Shown here: piece by piece, positions 10,111 through 20,444 of the stretch
Position numbering within the stretch: the first letter of the stretch is position 1
How the letters are laid out: each line of letters starts with the position of its first letter
DNA from: Tetmemena sp. SeJ-2015
Lineage: Eukaryota; Ciliophora; Spirotrichea; Sporadotrichida; Oxytrichidae
Length of the DNA: 64,000 bases
Direction: 5' to 3'
Assembly: GCA_027382625.1 (NCBI GenBank)
Contig: JAJKFJ010020752.1
Span: forward strand, 1 to 64,000
Program-made: the position numbers and the translations under genes
The notes under the pieces: model-generated
Database searches by the model: none
The model's input: only the letters and a program-made list of their open reading frames with translations
What the model was told of the DNA's origin: nothing

Positions 10111-10143
10111 AAAGAAAAAGGGCGCCCGCAGGGGACGCCCTTT
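10111..10143 (-). terminator. Rho-independent terminator of pstS
   Basis: AAAGGGCG at 10117-10124 pairs with CGCCCTTT at 10136-10143 across an 11-base loop. Read on the minus strand the stem is followed by a T-rich tract (CTTTTTCTTT), 23 bp after the pstS stop. Confidence 0.8.
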
Positions 10144-10165
10144 CCGACAGGGAGTGTCGGTCAGC

Positions 10166-11208
10166 TTATTGCAGCGGGCCCATCACCGTTTCGGCGGCAA
10201 CGGCGGCCTGGGTCGCGGCCAGTTCCGGGTCCGACACAAGGCCATAGGCGGCAAGCGGGCCATCGGGTCCGGCCATCTCGTCCGACACGAAGAATTCGAC
10301 GAATTCCTTCAGACCGGGGATCACGCCGATGTGCTGCTTCTTGACGTAAAGGAACAGCGGACGCGACACGGGGTATTCGCCCGAGGCGATGGTTTCGGTC
10401 GAGGGCACGACACCCGACATGGACGCGACGCGCAGCTTGTCGGTGTTGTTCTGGTAGAAGGACAGGCCGAACACGCCGACGGCGGTCGGGTTGGCATCGA
10501 GCCGCGCCAGCGTCTCGGTATAGTCGCCGTCGATATCGACCGACTTGCCGTCCTTGCGCAGCTCAAGGCACATCTTCTTGGCGGCCGAGGTCTTTTCCTT
10601 GTCATCCGCGCCTTCAGCGGTCGCCTTGAACAGATCGAGCCCCGTTGGCTTGCAGCCCGCTTCCAGCACCTTCAGGTCAACACCTCGCGCGTGCCGTGCT
10701 TGGTGCCGGGGATGAAGGCAAGGATATCCTGCGCCGGAAGGGCGGCGTTCACATCGGCCCATTGCGCGGCGTTGGCGGCCAAAGCGCCGTCCTTGGCGAC
10801 GTTCTTGCCCAGCGCAAGGAACACATCCGACGGCGTCAGGGCGAAATCGGCCCCGTCAACGGCGCTCGAAAGACGATGCCGTCATAGCCGATGCGGATTT
10901 CCATGATCTCTTCGACGCCGTTGGTCTTGCACAGGTCGATGTCCGATTGCGTGATGGGGCGAGGAGGAAGTTGGCGATGTCGATGGTGTTTTCGCCCACG
11001 CCTTCGCACAGCTTCTTGCGCCCCGCACCCGAACCGCCGCCTTCGACGACGGGGGTGGGGAAGTCGAAATTCTCGCCAAAGGCTTCGGCGACGATGGTGG
11101 CATAGGGCAGCACGGTCGAGGAACCGATCTGTGATTGTCGCGGGCCCTCGGCGGCGGTGGCGGCGGCCACGAGCGCAGCGCCGAGACGGTGAATTTCACG
11201 GATTTCAT
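10166..11208 (-). CDS. pstS: Phosphate ABC transporter substrate-binding protein PstS (frameshifted)
   Basis: PstS is the periplasmic phosphate receptor of the PstSCAB importer. The start at 11208 gives MKSVKFTVSALALV and a signal peptide ending in an Ala-rich stretch. The mature protein has the motif GSSTVLPYATIVAEAF and EGGGSGAGRKKLCEG (phosphate-contacting loop), and later LARLDANPTAVGVFGLSFYQ, SRPLFLYVKKQHIGVIPGL and a C-terminus ETVMGPLQ. Frameshifts lie near 11130, 10960, 10870 and 10680. Family length is about 345 residues, matching the span. No pstCAB or phoU follows in the window; the downstream side is a terminator and the TetR gene. Confidence 0.88.
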
Positions 11209-11389
11209 GGATCACTCCTGGGTGTCAGGGCCGGCGAGTCGGCCTGCGGCAGGGGATAGGACGGTTCTGTGACGTCAGCCTTGCAGATTTGTAACAAAGC
11301 CATGACGATCGGCGATTCCTGGCGGGCTGGAAATTCCCTAGGCTTTGCGCTAGACAGCGCGTCTTCCCTGATCCTGAGGCCTGCCCCCC

Positions 11390-12393
11390 GTGACGCCCCC
11401 TGTGACGCCAACCGTCGACAGCCATCGCTTTTCCGTCGCGCCGATGATGGACTGGACCGACCGCCATTGCCGGTATTTCCACCGGCTGATGACGCGGCGG
11501 GCGATGCTTTATACCGAAATGGTGACAGCCCCCGCCGTGGTGCATGGGCCGAAGCCGCGGCTGCTGGATTACAGCGCGGCCGAACATCCGGTCGCGCTGC
11601 AACTGGGCGGGTCCGATCCGGGTGAATTGGCGCAGGCGGTGCGCATCGCGCGCGACTGGCGCTATGACGAGGTGAACCTGAATTGCGGCTGCCCCTCGGA
11701 CCGGGTGCAATCGGGCTGTTTCGGGGCGGTGCTGATGCAGCAGCCTGCGCTTGTCGCCGATTGCGTCCGGGCGATGCAGGATCAGGCCGATGTGCCGGTG
11801 ACGGTGAAATGCCGGATCGGGGTCGACGATCAGGCCCCCGAAGAGGCGCTGCCAAGGTTTCTTGAGACCATTGCCGCAACCGGGCTGCGCCATGTGGTGA
11901 TCCATGCCCGCAAGGCATGGTTGCAGGGCCTGTCCCCCAAGGAAAACCGCGAGGTTCCGCCGCTGGATTACCCGCTGGTTCTGGCGATGAAGCGGCAGTT
12001 TCCCGAGCTGACGATCTGCCTGAATGGCGGCGTGACCTCGCTTGCCCAGGTGCGCGAGCTGCTGGCGCAGGGGCTGGACGGGGTGATGCTGGGGCGGGCG
12101 GCCTATCACGAACCGGGGTCGGTGCTGATCGGGGCCGATGCGCTGTGGGGTCTGGACCATACGCCCGCACGGGCCGATGTGGTGCGCGCGATGATCCCCT
12201 ATGTCGAGGCGCATCTGGCGGCGGGCGGGCGGTTGCACCAGATCACGCGGCACATGCTGGGGCTGTTCCACGGTCTGCCCCGGGCGCGGGCTGGCGGCGG
12301 GTCGCTGTCGACCGAGGCTCTGCCGAGAGCGGGCTGTGGCTGAGCTTCTGGCGGCGGTGCCCGGAATTCGAGGATGCGGCGGAAGCGGCCTGA
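11390..12393 (+). CDS. dusA: tRNA-dihydrouridine synthase A
   Basis: DusA reduces uridines in the tRNA D-loop using FMN and NADPH. The frame is clean for about 300 residues: SVAPMMDWTDRHCRYFHRLM (N-terminal TIM-barrel and FMN site), LQLGGSDPGELA, VNLNCGCPSDRVQSG with the catalytic Cys at about residue 100, VTVKCRIGVDD, HARKAWLQGLSPKENREVPP and LNGGVTSLAQV. The last 35 codons are frameshifted near 12290 and 12375; the expected helical tail ends at the TGA 12391-12393. The ATG at 11390 is preferred; a second ATG lies at the MMDWTD site and is too late. Confidence 0.92.
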
Positions 12394-12473
12394 CGGCGCG
12401 GGCCACGCCGCCTCTGGCCTTTACCCGGCCCTTCGGCTTTAAGGCAGGCGATCGAAGATGCGGAGCGCTGACC

Positions 12474-13286
12474 ATGGCCGAAATCCTGTCTCACTGGCAG
12501 ATGATCCTTGCCCTTGTGGCGATTGGCGGTTTCGCGGGCGTGGTCGGCGGGCTTCTGGGCGTGGGGGGCGGCATCGTTCTGGTCCCCGCCTTCTTTTACT
12601 GTTTCGATGCTCTTGCTTATGGCGGCGGCCAGATCATGCAGGTCTGCGTCGCGACATCGCTGGCCACGATCGTCGTCACCTCGCTGCGGTCGGTCGCCTC
12701 GCATAACCGCAAGGGCGCGGTGGACTGGACCGTCCTGAAAAGCTGGGGGCCCTGGCTGGTGATCTCGGCCGCGATCGGCGTTTTCGTGGCCACGCGCGTG
12801 TCTTCCAGGCCCTGCAGGTGGTGTTCGGCGTGCTGGCGGGTCTGGCCGGGCTGTGGATGGCCTTTCGGGCGCGATTCGGCGCGTCTGGGGCGGCAATGCC
12901 GGGTGCGCGCTGCGCGCGGCGCTGGCCTCGAGCGTGGGCTTCTTTCGGCGATGATGGGGATCGGCGGCGGCACCTTCGGCGTGCCGCTGATGACGCTGTT
13001 CTCGATGCCGATCCACCGCGCCGTCGCCACGGCCTCGGGTTTCGGCGTGCTGATCGCCGTGCCGGCGGTGGCGGGTTTCCTGCTGGTCCCGGCCGAAGGC
13101 GCGCCGCCCTATACGCTGGGCGCGGTAAACGGGCCAGCCTTTCTGGTCGTCATCGGCACGACGCTTCTGACAACGCCCTGGGGGGTGAAGCTCGCGCATG
13201 CGATGAACCCCAAGCCCCTGAAGCGCGCCTTCGCGGTCTTCCTGACGCTGGTGGCGCTGAACATGCTGCGCAAGGTCTTCTTCTAG
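12474..13286 (+). CDS. TauE/SafE (TSUP) family membrane permease
   Basis: A 270-residue polytopic protein of the TSUP family, implicated in export or uptake of sulfite, sulfoacetate and related anions. Two half-repeats are visible: GGFAGVVGGLLGVGGGIVLV near the N-terminus and LLSAMMGIGGGTFGVPLMTL in the second half. The sequence starts and ends in the same frame, but residues about 108-150 are read out of frame between two compensating indels (about 12795 and 12930), where the true protein should have a membrane helix and a basic loop. The gene lies 80 bp after dusA; no sulfur genes are nearby, so the substrate is open. Confidence 0.85.
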   Translation: MAEILSHWQMILALVAIGGFAGVVGGLLGVGGGIVLVPAFFYCFDALAYGGGQIMQVCVATSLATIVVTSLRSVASHNRKGAVDWTVLKSWGPWLVISAAIGVFVATRVSSRPCRWCSACWRVWPGCGWPFGRDSARLGRQCRVRAARGAGLERGLLSAMMGIGGGTFGVPLMTLFSMPIHRAVATASGFGVLIAVPAVAGFLLVPAEGAPPYTLGAVNGPAFLVVIGTTLLTTPWGVKLAHAMNPKPLKRAFAVFLTLVALNMLRKVFF

Positions 13287-13388
13287 CACCCGCTGCAAGG
13301 CCCGGCAGGGCTGGCGGCCGGGAAAACCGTCCGATTTCATGCCTGAGCCAATTTTCCCTGGGGTCCGGGGGCTGGCACCCGGGGCGGA

Positions 13389-13628
13389 TCAGCCCTCGCG
13401 GCGTTCCAGACGGGCGGCCCTGCCGCCGCGGCGCTGGACAAGCTGCGATTTGCGGCCCGGAAGCTGGGTCATCACTGCGATGCGTTCGTCTTGCGTCATC
13501 TGCGACCAGCGCGCGATCTCGTCAAGGCTGCGGTGGCAGCCGACGCAGATGCGGGCTTCGGGATGGACCACGCACAGCTTGATGCAGGGGCTCTGCACCT
13601 CGTCGCGCTTCCAGACATCGTCCTTCAC
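13389..13628 (-). CDS. DUF1289 domain protein
   Basis: A 79-residue protein with the DUF1289 core: SPCIKLCVVHPEARICVGCH and SLDEIARWSQMTQDER. Four cysteines in a C-x(3)-C and C-x(2)-C pattern suggest metal binding; the function is unknown. I chose the GTG at 13626-13628, which overlaps the ruvX stop as GTGA, so the two genes are coupled. The next ATG is three codons in. The basic tail (RRGGRAARLERREG) ends at 13389. The pairing of DUF1289 with ruvX is frequent in rhodobacters. Confidence 0.85.
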   Translation of the reverse strand: MKDDVWKRDEVQSPCIKLCVVHPEARICVGCHRSLDEIARWSQMTQDERIAVMTQLPGRKSQLVQRRGGRAARLERREG

Positions 13629-14094
13629 GATCCGGCCCGATCCTTGTCCATCCGCGCCAGCCGGTCCAGCGCGCTTGCGAATGTAGCCCGCCGCCACGGC
13701 GTCGATCACCTCTTTCCGACGCTTTCGCGACGTATCCGCCTCCAGAAGCGCCCGTTCCGCCGCGACGGTGGACAGGCGCTCATCCCAGAAGGCGATCGGC
13801 AGGGGGGTCAGCTTTTCCAGATTGCGGGCGAAGGCGCGGGTCGATTGCACGCGCGGCCCCTCGCTGCCATCCATGTTCAGGGGCAGGCCCAGGACGATGC
13901 CGCAACTCGCGCGTTCGATTTCCAGCAGGCGCGGCATCGGGTGAATTTGACCCGGCGAATGACGTCGCGGGCGTGCGACCGAGCGGCGGAGGTCGGAAAG
14001 GGCGACGCCGATGGTCTTGTCGCCAGATCCACCCGGCCAGCGCGCCCGCGCGCGGCAGAAGCGGCAGGAGGTCTTCCAGCCCGGCGCAGATCAC
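13625..14094 (-). CDS. ruvX: Putative pre-16S rRNA nuclease / Holliday junction resolvase-like YqgF
   Basis: YqgF/RuvX has an RNase H fold and is involved in 5' processing of 16S rRNA. A GTG at 14094 gives MICAGLEDLLPLLPRAGAL, followed in shifted frames by LDLGDKTIGVALSD-like sequence, DVIRRVKFTRD, then a clean stretch CGIVLGLPLNMDGSEGPRVQ, PIAFWDERLSTVAAERAL and KEVIDAVAAGYI. The acidic metal ligands are the first Asp of the N-terminal motif, WDE and VIDA. A last frameshift near 13680 restores the end ALDRLARMDKDRAGS and the TGA at 13625-13627. About 156 residues, the normal size. Confidence 0.85.
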
Positions 14095-15370
14095 GGCGCG
14101 ATCCCGGCGGCAAGCGCGGCTTCGGTCAATGTCGCCAGCGGCCCCTGCTGCCCGGCAAAGATCTCGCGCGCCTTGGCCAGCGTGGCCTTGGCCTCGTCCA
14201 TCCGGGCCCAGCACGGTCTGGGGGGTTCAGCAACTGGGCATTTTTCCTTTCGGGACTGCCCCCTGCGGGGCCCAGCCGGTTGGGACAGTTGCTCCCACCA
14301 TGCCTTCAAATTCATCCCTGGGGGGTTCTGCGGGCCCCAAATGCCCGGGGCGGCGGCAAACATTTTGGGCCGGGTCGGGCCTTTTTGGGGGGGCAGGGTA
14401 AAAGGGGATGCCTGCGAGGCTGGCAAACCTCTTCGATCGGGGCGGCGCGGGGGGCCCAAAGCCAGGGCGCGTGGGGCCCGCGCTGTCACCCAAAGCGGCG
14501 GCCCCAAGCGCCAGGGGCGCGGTCAACCCGGGCCCCCCTGGCTGAACATAAACCCCGGCAAAATTTGGGGGTGAGGCCTTTTCTTCGGGCGATTGGGGGG
14601 CCCGCGAAAGGCAGTTCCTGTTCGGTTTTTCGGGGGAACTTTAACCCCGGGGCCGGGGTGATCAGGATTTCCGCCAGGGCGGTTGGTCATCGGCGGGGGG
14701 CCTTGTGGGCCCTTTGGGACCGCGATCACCCGGGGCCCTTGGCTGCAAGGGCCCGAAATGGGAAATTGAAAAAGCGCCGCCTCTTTTGCGGGCCAAAAAG
14801 GGTTCAACCGCGCAGGTGGGCCCGAAAGGGGCGGGGTCGACGGGGGCGCGCAGTTTTTTCCAAATAAAGGGGGGGTGAATTCGGCATCGGGCGGGGGAAG
14901 GGGGGGGGGGGCAGGCGGGCCCAACCCAATCGGCCTGGCTGGGCCGGGTCTTCATCGCGGCATCCGCCTCGGCCAGACGGTCGGCGATGGGCAGGTCGGG
15001 ATATCCCGGCAGGCCGATGCGGTTGTAGAGCACGCCCGCGCCCCCCACCGCCAGCGCGATAAGGCCGGCGGCGATCCAGCCGCCCGTCGCGCCCGTGGCC
15101 GTTGCGGCACCCTGCTTGCGGTCGGCCTCAAGCAGACGGCGGGCGATCTCGGTGCGGGTGCGCTGCGCCTCGGCCGCATCCAGCGTGCCGCGGGCCAGGT
15201 CGCGGTCGACCTCGGCCAACTGGTCGCGATAGACCTGAATGTCCCGGGCGTTGCCGGACGGATTGGCATTGCCTGCCGCCGCGCCGGGGCCCGCGGGGGC
15301 CTTGCGGCAAACCCAAGCCCCCCCGCCCCAGGGCAGCAGGGGCGATCCCCCGGGGAAAAAGGTTTTCCAT
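14091..15370 (-). CDS. ccmI: Cytochrome c biogenesis protein CcmI (centre unreadable)
   Basis: CcmI is a membrane-anchored TPR chaperone that delivers apocytochrome c to the haem ligation complex. The N-terminal part is clear on the minus strand: IQVYRDQLAEVDRDLARG, AAEAQRTRTEIARRLLEADR, a second membrane helix WIAAGLIALAVGGAGVL and NRIGLPGYPDLPIADRLAEA. The C-terminal end is also clear: RMDEAKATLAKAREIF, LATLTEAALAAGIAP and a stop at 14091. Between them, about 14220-14940, the DNA is packed with G, C and A/T runs, yet faint CcmI features remain. Total length matches a normal gene, so the middle is corrupted sequence, not decay. The start near 15370 is itself in poor sequence. The stop overlaps the ruvX start. 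Confidence 0.75.
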
Positions 15371-15658
15371 TATCCGGCCCTCGGGGTTTCCCGGGTTTCG
15401 GCCCTGATTTTATAGGCTGCAAGGCTTCGGGCAAAAGGGCCCTTTTTCGCCGCAGGCGGGGGGCCGGGGGGAAAACCCGCCGATTTTCGGGTCGGGGGGG
15501 GGGGTCATGCCCGCATTTATCCCGATTGTGCCGCAAAAAGGGCCCGGGGTTTTATAAGCGGGACCCTTTCCCAAATGACAGAGGGCCCGGGCCCCATCTT
15601 GCGACTCTGCCCAAGACGCGGCCCCTCGCGCCCCTCAGCGAAACCCCCAGGTTTTTGG
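15371..15658. other. Corrupted intergenic stretch between ccmI and soxB
   Basis: These 288 bases separate the divergent ccmI and soxB starts and should hold their promoters. They contain runs such as ten consecutive G residues and stretched CCC/GGG/TTT blocks, like the damaged parts of the neighbouring genes. I can make out no promoter or gene with confidence. Confidence 0.4.
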
Positions 15659-16923
15659 ATGAAGCGCTATTCGGGGGTTTTTTTCCCCGCCCCCGAGGCC
15701 ATCGCCTCAAAAACGGGTTGGGAAAAGGGGCCCCCTGGCGCAGCCCCCAGCCGAAAAAGGGCTATGACGCGATCATGTGGGGGGGGGTGGGCCCTGGGCT
15801 TTGGGCCAACCCGGGTTAAATTCCTGGGCAAGAACCCGGATCCCAATGTCGCGGTTTCGGGAAAAAGGGCTGGCTGGGCGGTGGCAACACGGGCCGGAAC
15901 ACCACGATCATCCGGTCGAACTATCTGCAAGACCCGTCAGCCGCGATCTATGAAAAGGCCCGCAGCCTTTATGAGACGCTGAGCCAGGACCTGAACTACA
16001 ACGTGATGTTTTCGCCGCGCGGGTTGTTGATGCTGGCGCAGACCCATCACGAGGTGCGGGGCTATCTGCGGACGGTTCACGCCAACGCGCTGCAAGGTGT
16101 CGCAACGGAATGGATCGAGCCTGCCCGCGTCAAGGAGCTGGTGCCGATCATCAACATCGACGGGCCGCGCTATCCGGTGCTGGGGGCGCTGTATCAGGCG
16201 CGGGGCGGCACGGCGCGGCATGACGCGGTGGCCTGGGGCTATGCGCGGGCCTGTTCCGCGATGGGGATGGACATCATCCAGCAATGCGAGGTCAAGGGCG
16301 TCCGGTCCGAAGGCGGCAACGTCACCGGGGTTGAAACGACCAAGGGCTTCATCGGCTGCAAGAAGATGGGCATCGTGGTTGCCGGGGCCATTCGGGGCAG
16401 GTTGCCGAATGGCGGGCTTCCGCCTGCCGGTGGAAGCGGTTGCTTTGCAAGCGCTGGTGTCCGAGCCGATCAAGCCCTGCATGGATGTCGTCGTGATGGC
16501 CAACACCGTCCACGGCTACATGAGCCTCCGACAAGGGCGAGATGGTGATCGGCGGCGGCACCGACGGGTTCAACAACTTTACCCAGCGCGGGTCGTTCCA
16601 CCATATCGAGGAAACGCTGCGCGCGCTGGTCGAGACCTTCCCGATGATCAGCCGTCTGAAGATGCTGCGGCAATGGGGCGGGATCGTCGACATGACGGGC
16701 GACCGCTCGCCCATCATCTCGAAAACGCCGCTGGGCAATTGCTTTATCAACTGCGGCTGGGGCACGGGCGGGTTCAAGGCCATTCCGGGGTCGGGCTGGG
16801 CGATGGCCGAGCTGATGGCCAAGGGCGAGCCGGGGGCCTTGGCCAAGGACTTCAACATGTGGCGCTTCCGCGAAGGCCAGTTCATCGACGAATCCGGGGG
16901 CGGCGGGGGGTTTTGGGGCATTG
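15659..16923 (+). CDS. soxB: Sarcosine oxidase beta subunit (ends corrupted)
   Basis: SoxB is the flavin subunit of heterotetrameric sarcosine oxidase, which oxidatively demethylates sarcosine to glycine. The ATG at 15659 starts MKRYS, and the FAD-binding glycine-rich motif is blurred. From about 15890 the sequence is good: NTTIIRSNYL-like, SLYETLSQDLNYNVMFSPRG, LGALYQARGGTARHDAVAWG, VSEPIKPCMDVVVMANTVHG, MVIGGGTDGFNNFTQRGSFH, DMTGDRSPIISKTPLGNCF and GWGTGGFKAIPGSGWAMA. Frameshifts occur at about 16400 and 16530. The end (EGQFIDES, then a short Ala/Gly tail) runs into a damaged island, so the stop at about 16923 is estimated from the family. Confidence 0.9.
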
Positions 16924-17060
16924 GGAATTTATGGGGGGCCCGGGGGGTTGGAGGGGGGGGGGCAAATTTCCCTTGGAAAGGAAAAATTTTGCAAAAGTTT
17001 TCGAAAACCCCCCTTTTGGGGGTGGTGGGGGCCGCCCTGAAAAAAGGAAACCCCCGACCC

Positions 17061-17415
17061 ATGCCCTTCCCCCCCCTTTCCCTTGAATGTCCCCCTACCG
17101 GGGGCGTGGGAAGGGCCCCGAAGAGACCCAGCTTTTTCCCCCGGATTAAAAAAGGCCCCCCATCTGAAACCCCTTTCGGGGGGGCCGGGGGATCCCCCGG
17201 GGGAGGGAAAGGGGTTCCCCAAAGCTTTCATGTTCGCCCGCAAGAACCCCAAGGGCGTGCATTTCGAACGTTTGGGGGCCCCGCCCATGGCTGCGGAAAG
17301 TGGTTCCTTGGGGGCGCGTTGACCGGGGACGCTTGAGGTGTTCGGACCTACCCGCGCAATTTTGGGAAACCCCCCGCCGGGCTGGTGGAAAAAATCAAGG
17401 CCAAACGGCCGATGG
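17061..17415 (+). CDS. soxD: Sarcosine oxidase delta subunit (badly corrupted)
   Basis: SoxD is a small zinc-binding subunit of heterotetrameric sarcosine oxidase. It is recognised from position between soxB and soxA and from two readable pieces: a cysteine-bearing N-terminal segment after the ATG at 17061, and FARKNPKGVHFER followed, after a slip, by HGCGKWF near 17290-17310, which carry the conserved His and Cys residues. The rest is a homopolymer-rich region, so no full reading frame can be traced. The end near 17415 (KIKAKRP) is inferred from the family C-terminus and the start of soxA. Confidence 0.65.
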
Positions 17416-17424
17416 AAGGGCTAA

Positions 17425-20400
17425 AAAGAGCACCCGTCTTGGGAAAGGGCGGGCCCGGGTTTATCGACCGGGCGCCGGGGAAGGAAATTTTCCCCTTTAA
17501 CGGCAAGCGGTTTGGGGTTTCGGGGGGATACGCTGGCTGCGGCGCTGCTGGCCAACGACCAGATGCTGGTGGGGCGTTCGTTCAAATATCACCGCCCGCG
17601 CGGCATCGTCGCGCCGGGGCCGGAAGAGCCCAACGCGCTGGTCAACCTTGGCAAGGGCGGGCGGTTCGAGCCGAACCAGCGCGTCACCACGACCGGAGCT
17701 GTTCGAAGGGCTGGAAGCGACCAGCCAGAACCACTGGTCGAGCCTTGAGTTCGATGTGGGCGTTGAACAACTATGTCGCGCGGTTCCTGCCTGCGGGGTT
17801 CTATTACAAGACCTTCATCCACCCGCGCCCCTTCTGGAAACATGTGTTCGAGCCGATCATCCGGCAGTCGGCGGGCCTCGGCTCGGCGCCCAAGGATCGC
17901 GACGCGGACCGTTACGAACAGGCCTATGCGTTCTGCGACCTGCTGGTCGTGGGCGGCGGCATTGCCGGTTTGCAGGCGGCGCTGGTTGCGGGCCGTGCCG
18001 GTGCGCGGGTGATCCTGCTTGAGCAGACCGCGCATTTCGGGGGCCGTGCGGTCGTCGATGCCGAGGTGATCGACGGCAAGCCTGCGGATGACTTCGTGGC
18101 GGCGGCGCTGGCGGAACTTGGCGGTATGGCCAATGTCACCGTCAAGGCGCGCACGATGGGCGCGGGCGTCTATGACCACGGCTATGTTCTGGCCGACGAA
18201 AAGGTTGCCGACCACACGCCGGGCGACGGGCGTCCCAAGCACCGCCTGTGGCGCATCCGTGCGGGCAAGATCCTGACCGCGACGGGCGCGATCGAACGCC
18301 CGCTGTCCTTTGCCGGAAACGACATTCCGGGCGTGATGCTCGCGGCCTCGGTGCGCGACTATGTGGTGAACTTTGCGGTTTCGCCCGGTGACCGGACGGT
18401 TGTCGTGACGAACAACGACGACGCATACCGCACGGCGATTGCCTTGAAAGAGGCGGGGCTGTCGGTTCCGGCGATCATCGACGCGCGGGCATCGGTCACG
18501 GGCGAGTTGCCTGCCAAGGCGCGGGCCTTGGGGATCCGCGTCGAAGCGGGGCGCGGCGTGGCCAAGGTGCTGGGCGGCAAGCGCGTGACGGGTGTCTCGA
18601 TCTGCCTGCAGGCGGGCGATGGCGCGGTGGTGGACGAGATCGCTTGCGATGCCATCGCCATGTCGGGCGGCTGGTCTCCGGTCGTTCACTTGTGGAGCCA
18701 TTGCGGCGGCAAGCTGACCTGGGACACGACCAATGCCCACTTCCGCCCCGATGTGGCGCGTCCGCCGCTGAACCATGACGGCGGGGCGATGGTCTATGCG
18801 GCGGGCATCGCAAATGGCGCGATGACCACGGCGGCGGCTTTGGCCGATGCCGACGCGCAGGCGCAGGCGGCGGTGACGGCGCTTGGCTTCAAGCCGAAGG
18901 CGGCGAAACTGCCCGAAGCGGCAAGCGTGACCGAGGCCGCGATGGAAGCGGTCTGGATCATGCCGCAGGGTGCGACCGCGCCGCTGAAGGCCAAGATGTG
19001 GCTGGACTACCAGAACGACGTCAAGGTGTCGGACGTGCAGCTTGCGGCGCGCGAGGGCTACGAGTCGGTCGAACATACCAAGCGCTACACCACGCTGGGC
19101 ATGGCGACGGATCAGGGAAAACTGTCCAACATCAACGGCTTGGCGGTACTTGCTGGTGCGTTGAACGAAGACATTCCGCAGGTCGGCACCACGACCTTCC
19201 GCCCGCCCTATACGCCCGTGACGCTGGGCGCGCTGGCGGGTGAGGCGCGGGGGGAAATCTTCCAGCCGCTGCGCCGCACGCCGATGCATGGCTGGCACGA
19301 AAAGGCGGGGGCCTATATGGAGCCTGTCGGTCTGTGGCGGCGTCCCTATACCTTCCCGCGCACGGGCGAGACGCATGCACAGGCCGTGCAGCGCGAGGTG
19401 CTGAACACGCGCGAGAAGCTGGGGCTTCTGGATGCCTCGACCCTTGGCAAGATCATCGTCAAGGGGCCGGATGCGGGGCGCTTCCTCGACATGCTCTATA
19501 CGGGCGTGATGTCCTCGGCTGCCGATCGGCAAGTGCCGCTACGGGCTGATGTGCAACGAGCAGGGCTTCCTGTCGGACGACGGCGTGGTGGCGCGCATCG
19601 ACGAGGAGACGTGGCTTTGCCACACCACCTCGGGCGGGGCGGACCGGATCCATGCGTGGATGGAAGACTGGCTGCAATGCGAATGGTGGGACTGGAAGGT
19701 CTATACCGCCAACGTGACCGAGCAATATGCCCAGGTCGCGGTTGTGGGTCCCAATGCGCGCAAGCTGTTGGAAAAGCTGGGCGGAATGGACGTGTCCAAA
19801 GAGGCGCTGCCCTTCATGCAATGGGCGGACGGCACCCTTGGCGGAGTGCCGGTGCGGGTCTACCGCATCTCGTTCTCGGGCGAGTTGTCCTATGAGATCG
19901 CGGTTCCGGCCAGCCATGGCCGCGCGCTTTGGGACAAGCTTCTGGCGGCGGGCGCGGCGCATGGCGTGGCGCCCTATGGCACCGAGGCGATGCATGTGAT
20001 GCGGGCCGAAAAGGGCTTTATCATGATCGGCGACGAAACCGATGGCACGTCATCCCGCAGGATCTGAACCTTGGCTGGGCGATTTCCAAGAAGAAGGCCG
20101 ATTATCTGGGCAAGCGCGGGCAGGAGCGGACGTATCTCGCCTCGCCGGACCGCTGGAAACTGGTGGGCTTCGAGGCGCTGGATGGGTCGGTCATTCCGGA
20201 CGGGGCCTATATTTCCCCGGGGGCGGGCGCGAACGCCAATGGCCAGCGGAATGTGCAGGGGCGCATCACCTCGACCTATCATTCGCCGACCTTGGGCAAG
20301 GGCATCGCGATGGGCCTGTTGCACAGGGGTCCGGCGCGGATGGGCGAAGTGGTGGAATTCACCGCCGAGGGCGGTGGCACGGTCAAGGCGCGGGTGGTGA

Positions 20401-20444
20401 ACCCGGTCTTCTACGATCCCAAGGGGGAGAAGCAGGATGTCTGA
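17425..20444 (+). CDS. soxA: Sarcosine oxidase alpha subunit
   Basis: SoxA is the about 1000-residue alpha subunit that binds NAD and tetrahydrofolate. Order: an N-terminal fold with AALLANDQMLVGRSFKYHRP and RGIVAPGPEEPNALV; a Rossmann domain with LVVGGGIAGLQAALVAG; FSGNDIPGVM-like AGNDIPGVMLAASVRDY; then AMSGGWSPVVHLWSHCGGKL; and a C-terminal GcvT domain (MGWHEKAG-like region, RAEKGFIMIGDETDGT, DLNLGWAISKKKADYLGKRG). Frameshifts are at about 17695, 19515 and 20045; the first 100 bases are corrupted and the start codon is not readable, so 17425 is an estimate. The stop overlaps the soxG start by 8 bp. Confidence 0.93.

Noticed and set aside
14220..14940. Foreign or mobile DNA insertion in ccmI
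   Set aside because: No terminal repeats, no transposase and no change in expected gene length; the pattern is that of poor base calling.
16925..17060. A separate small gene between soxB and soxD
   Set aside because: The stretch is dominated by runs of G, A and T like other corrupted islands, and open frames there have no coherent composition.
17589..19532. A 647-codon open frame antisense to soxA
   Set aside because: It mirrors the coding phase of soxA in GC-rich DNA, has an Arg/His-rich composition with no domain, and the sense strand encodes a clear sarcosine oxidase alpha subunit.
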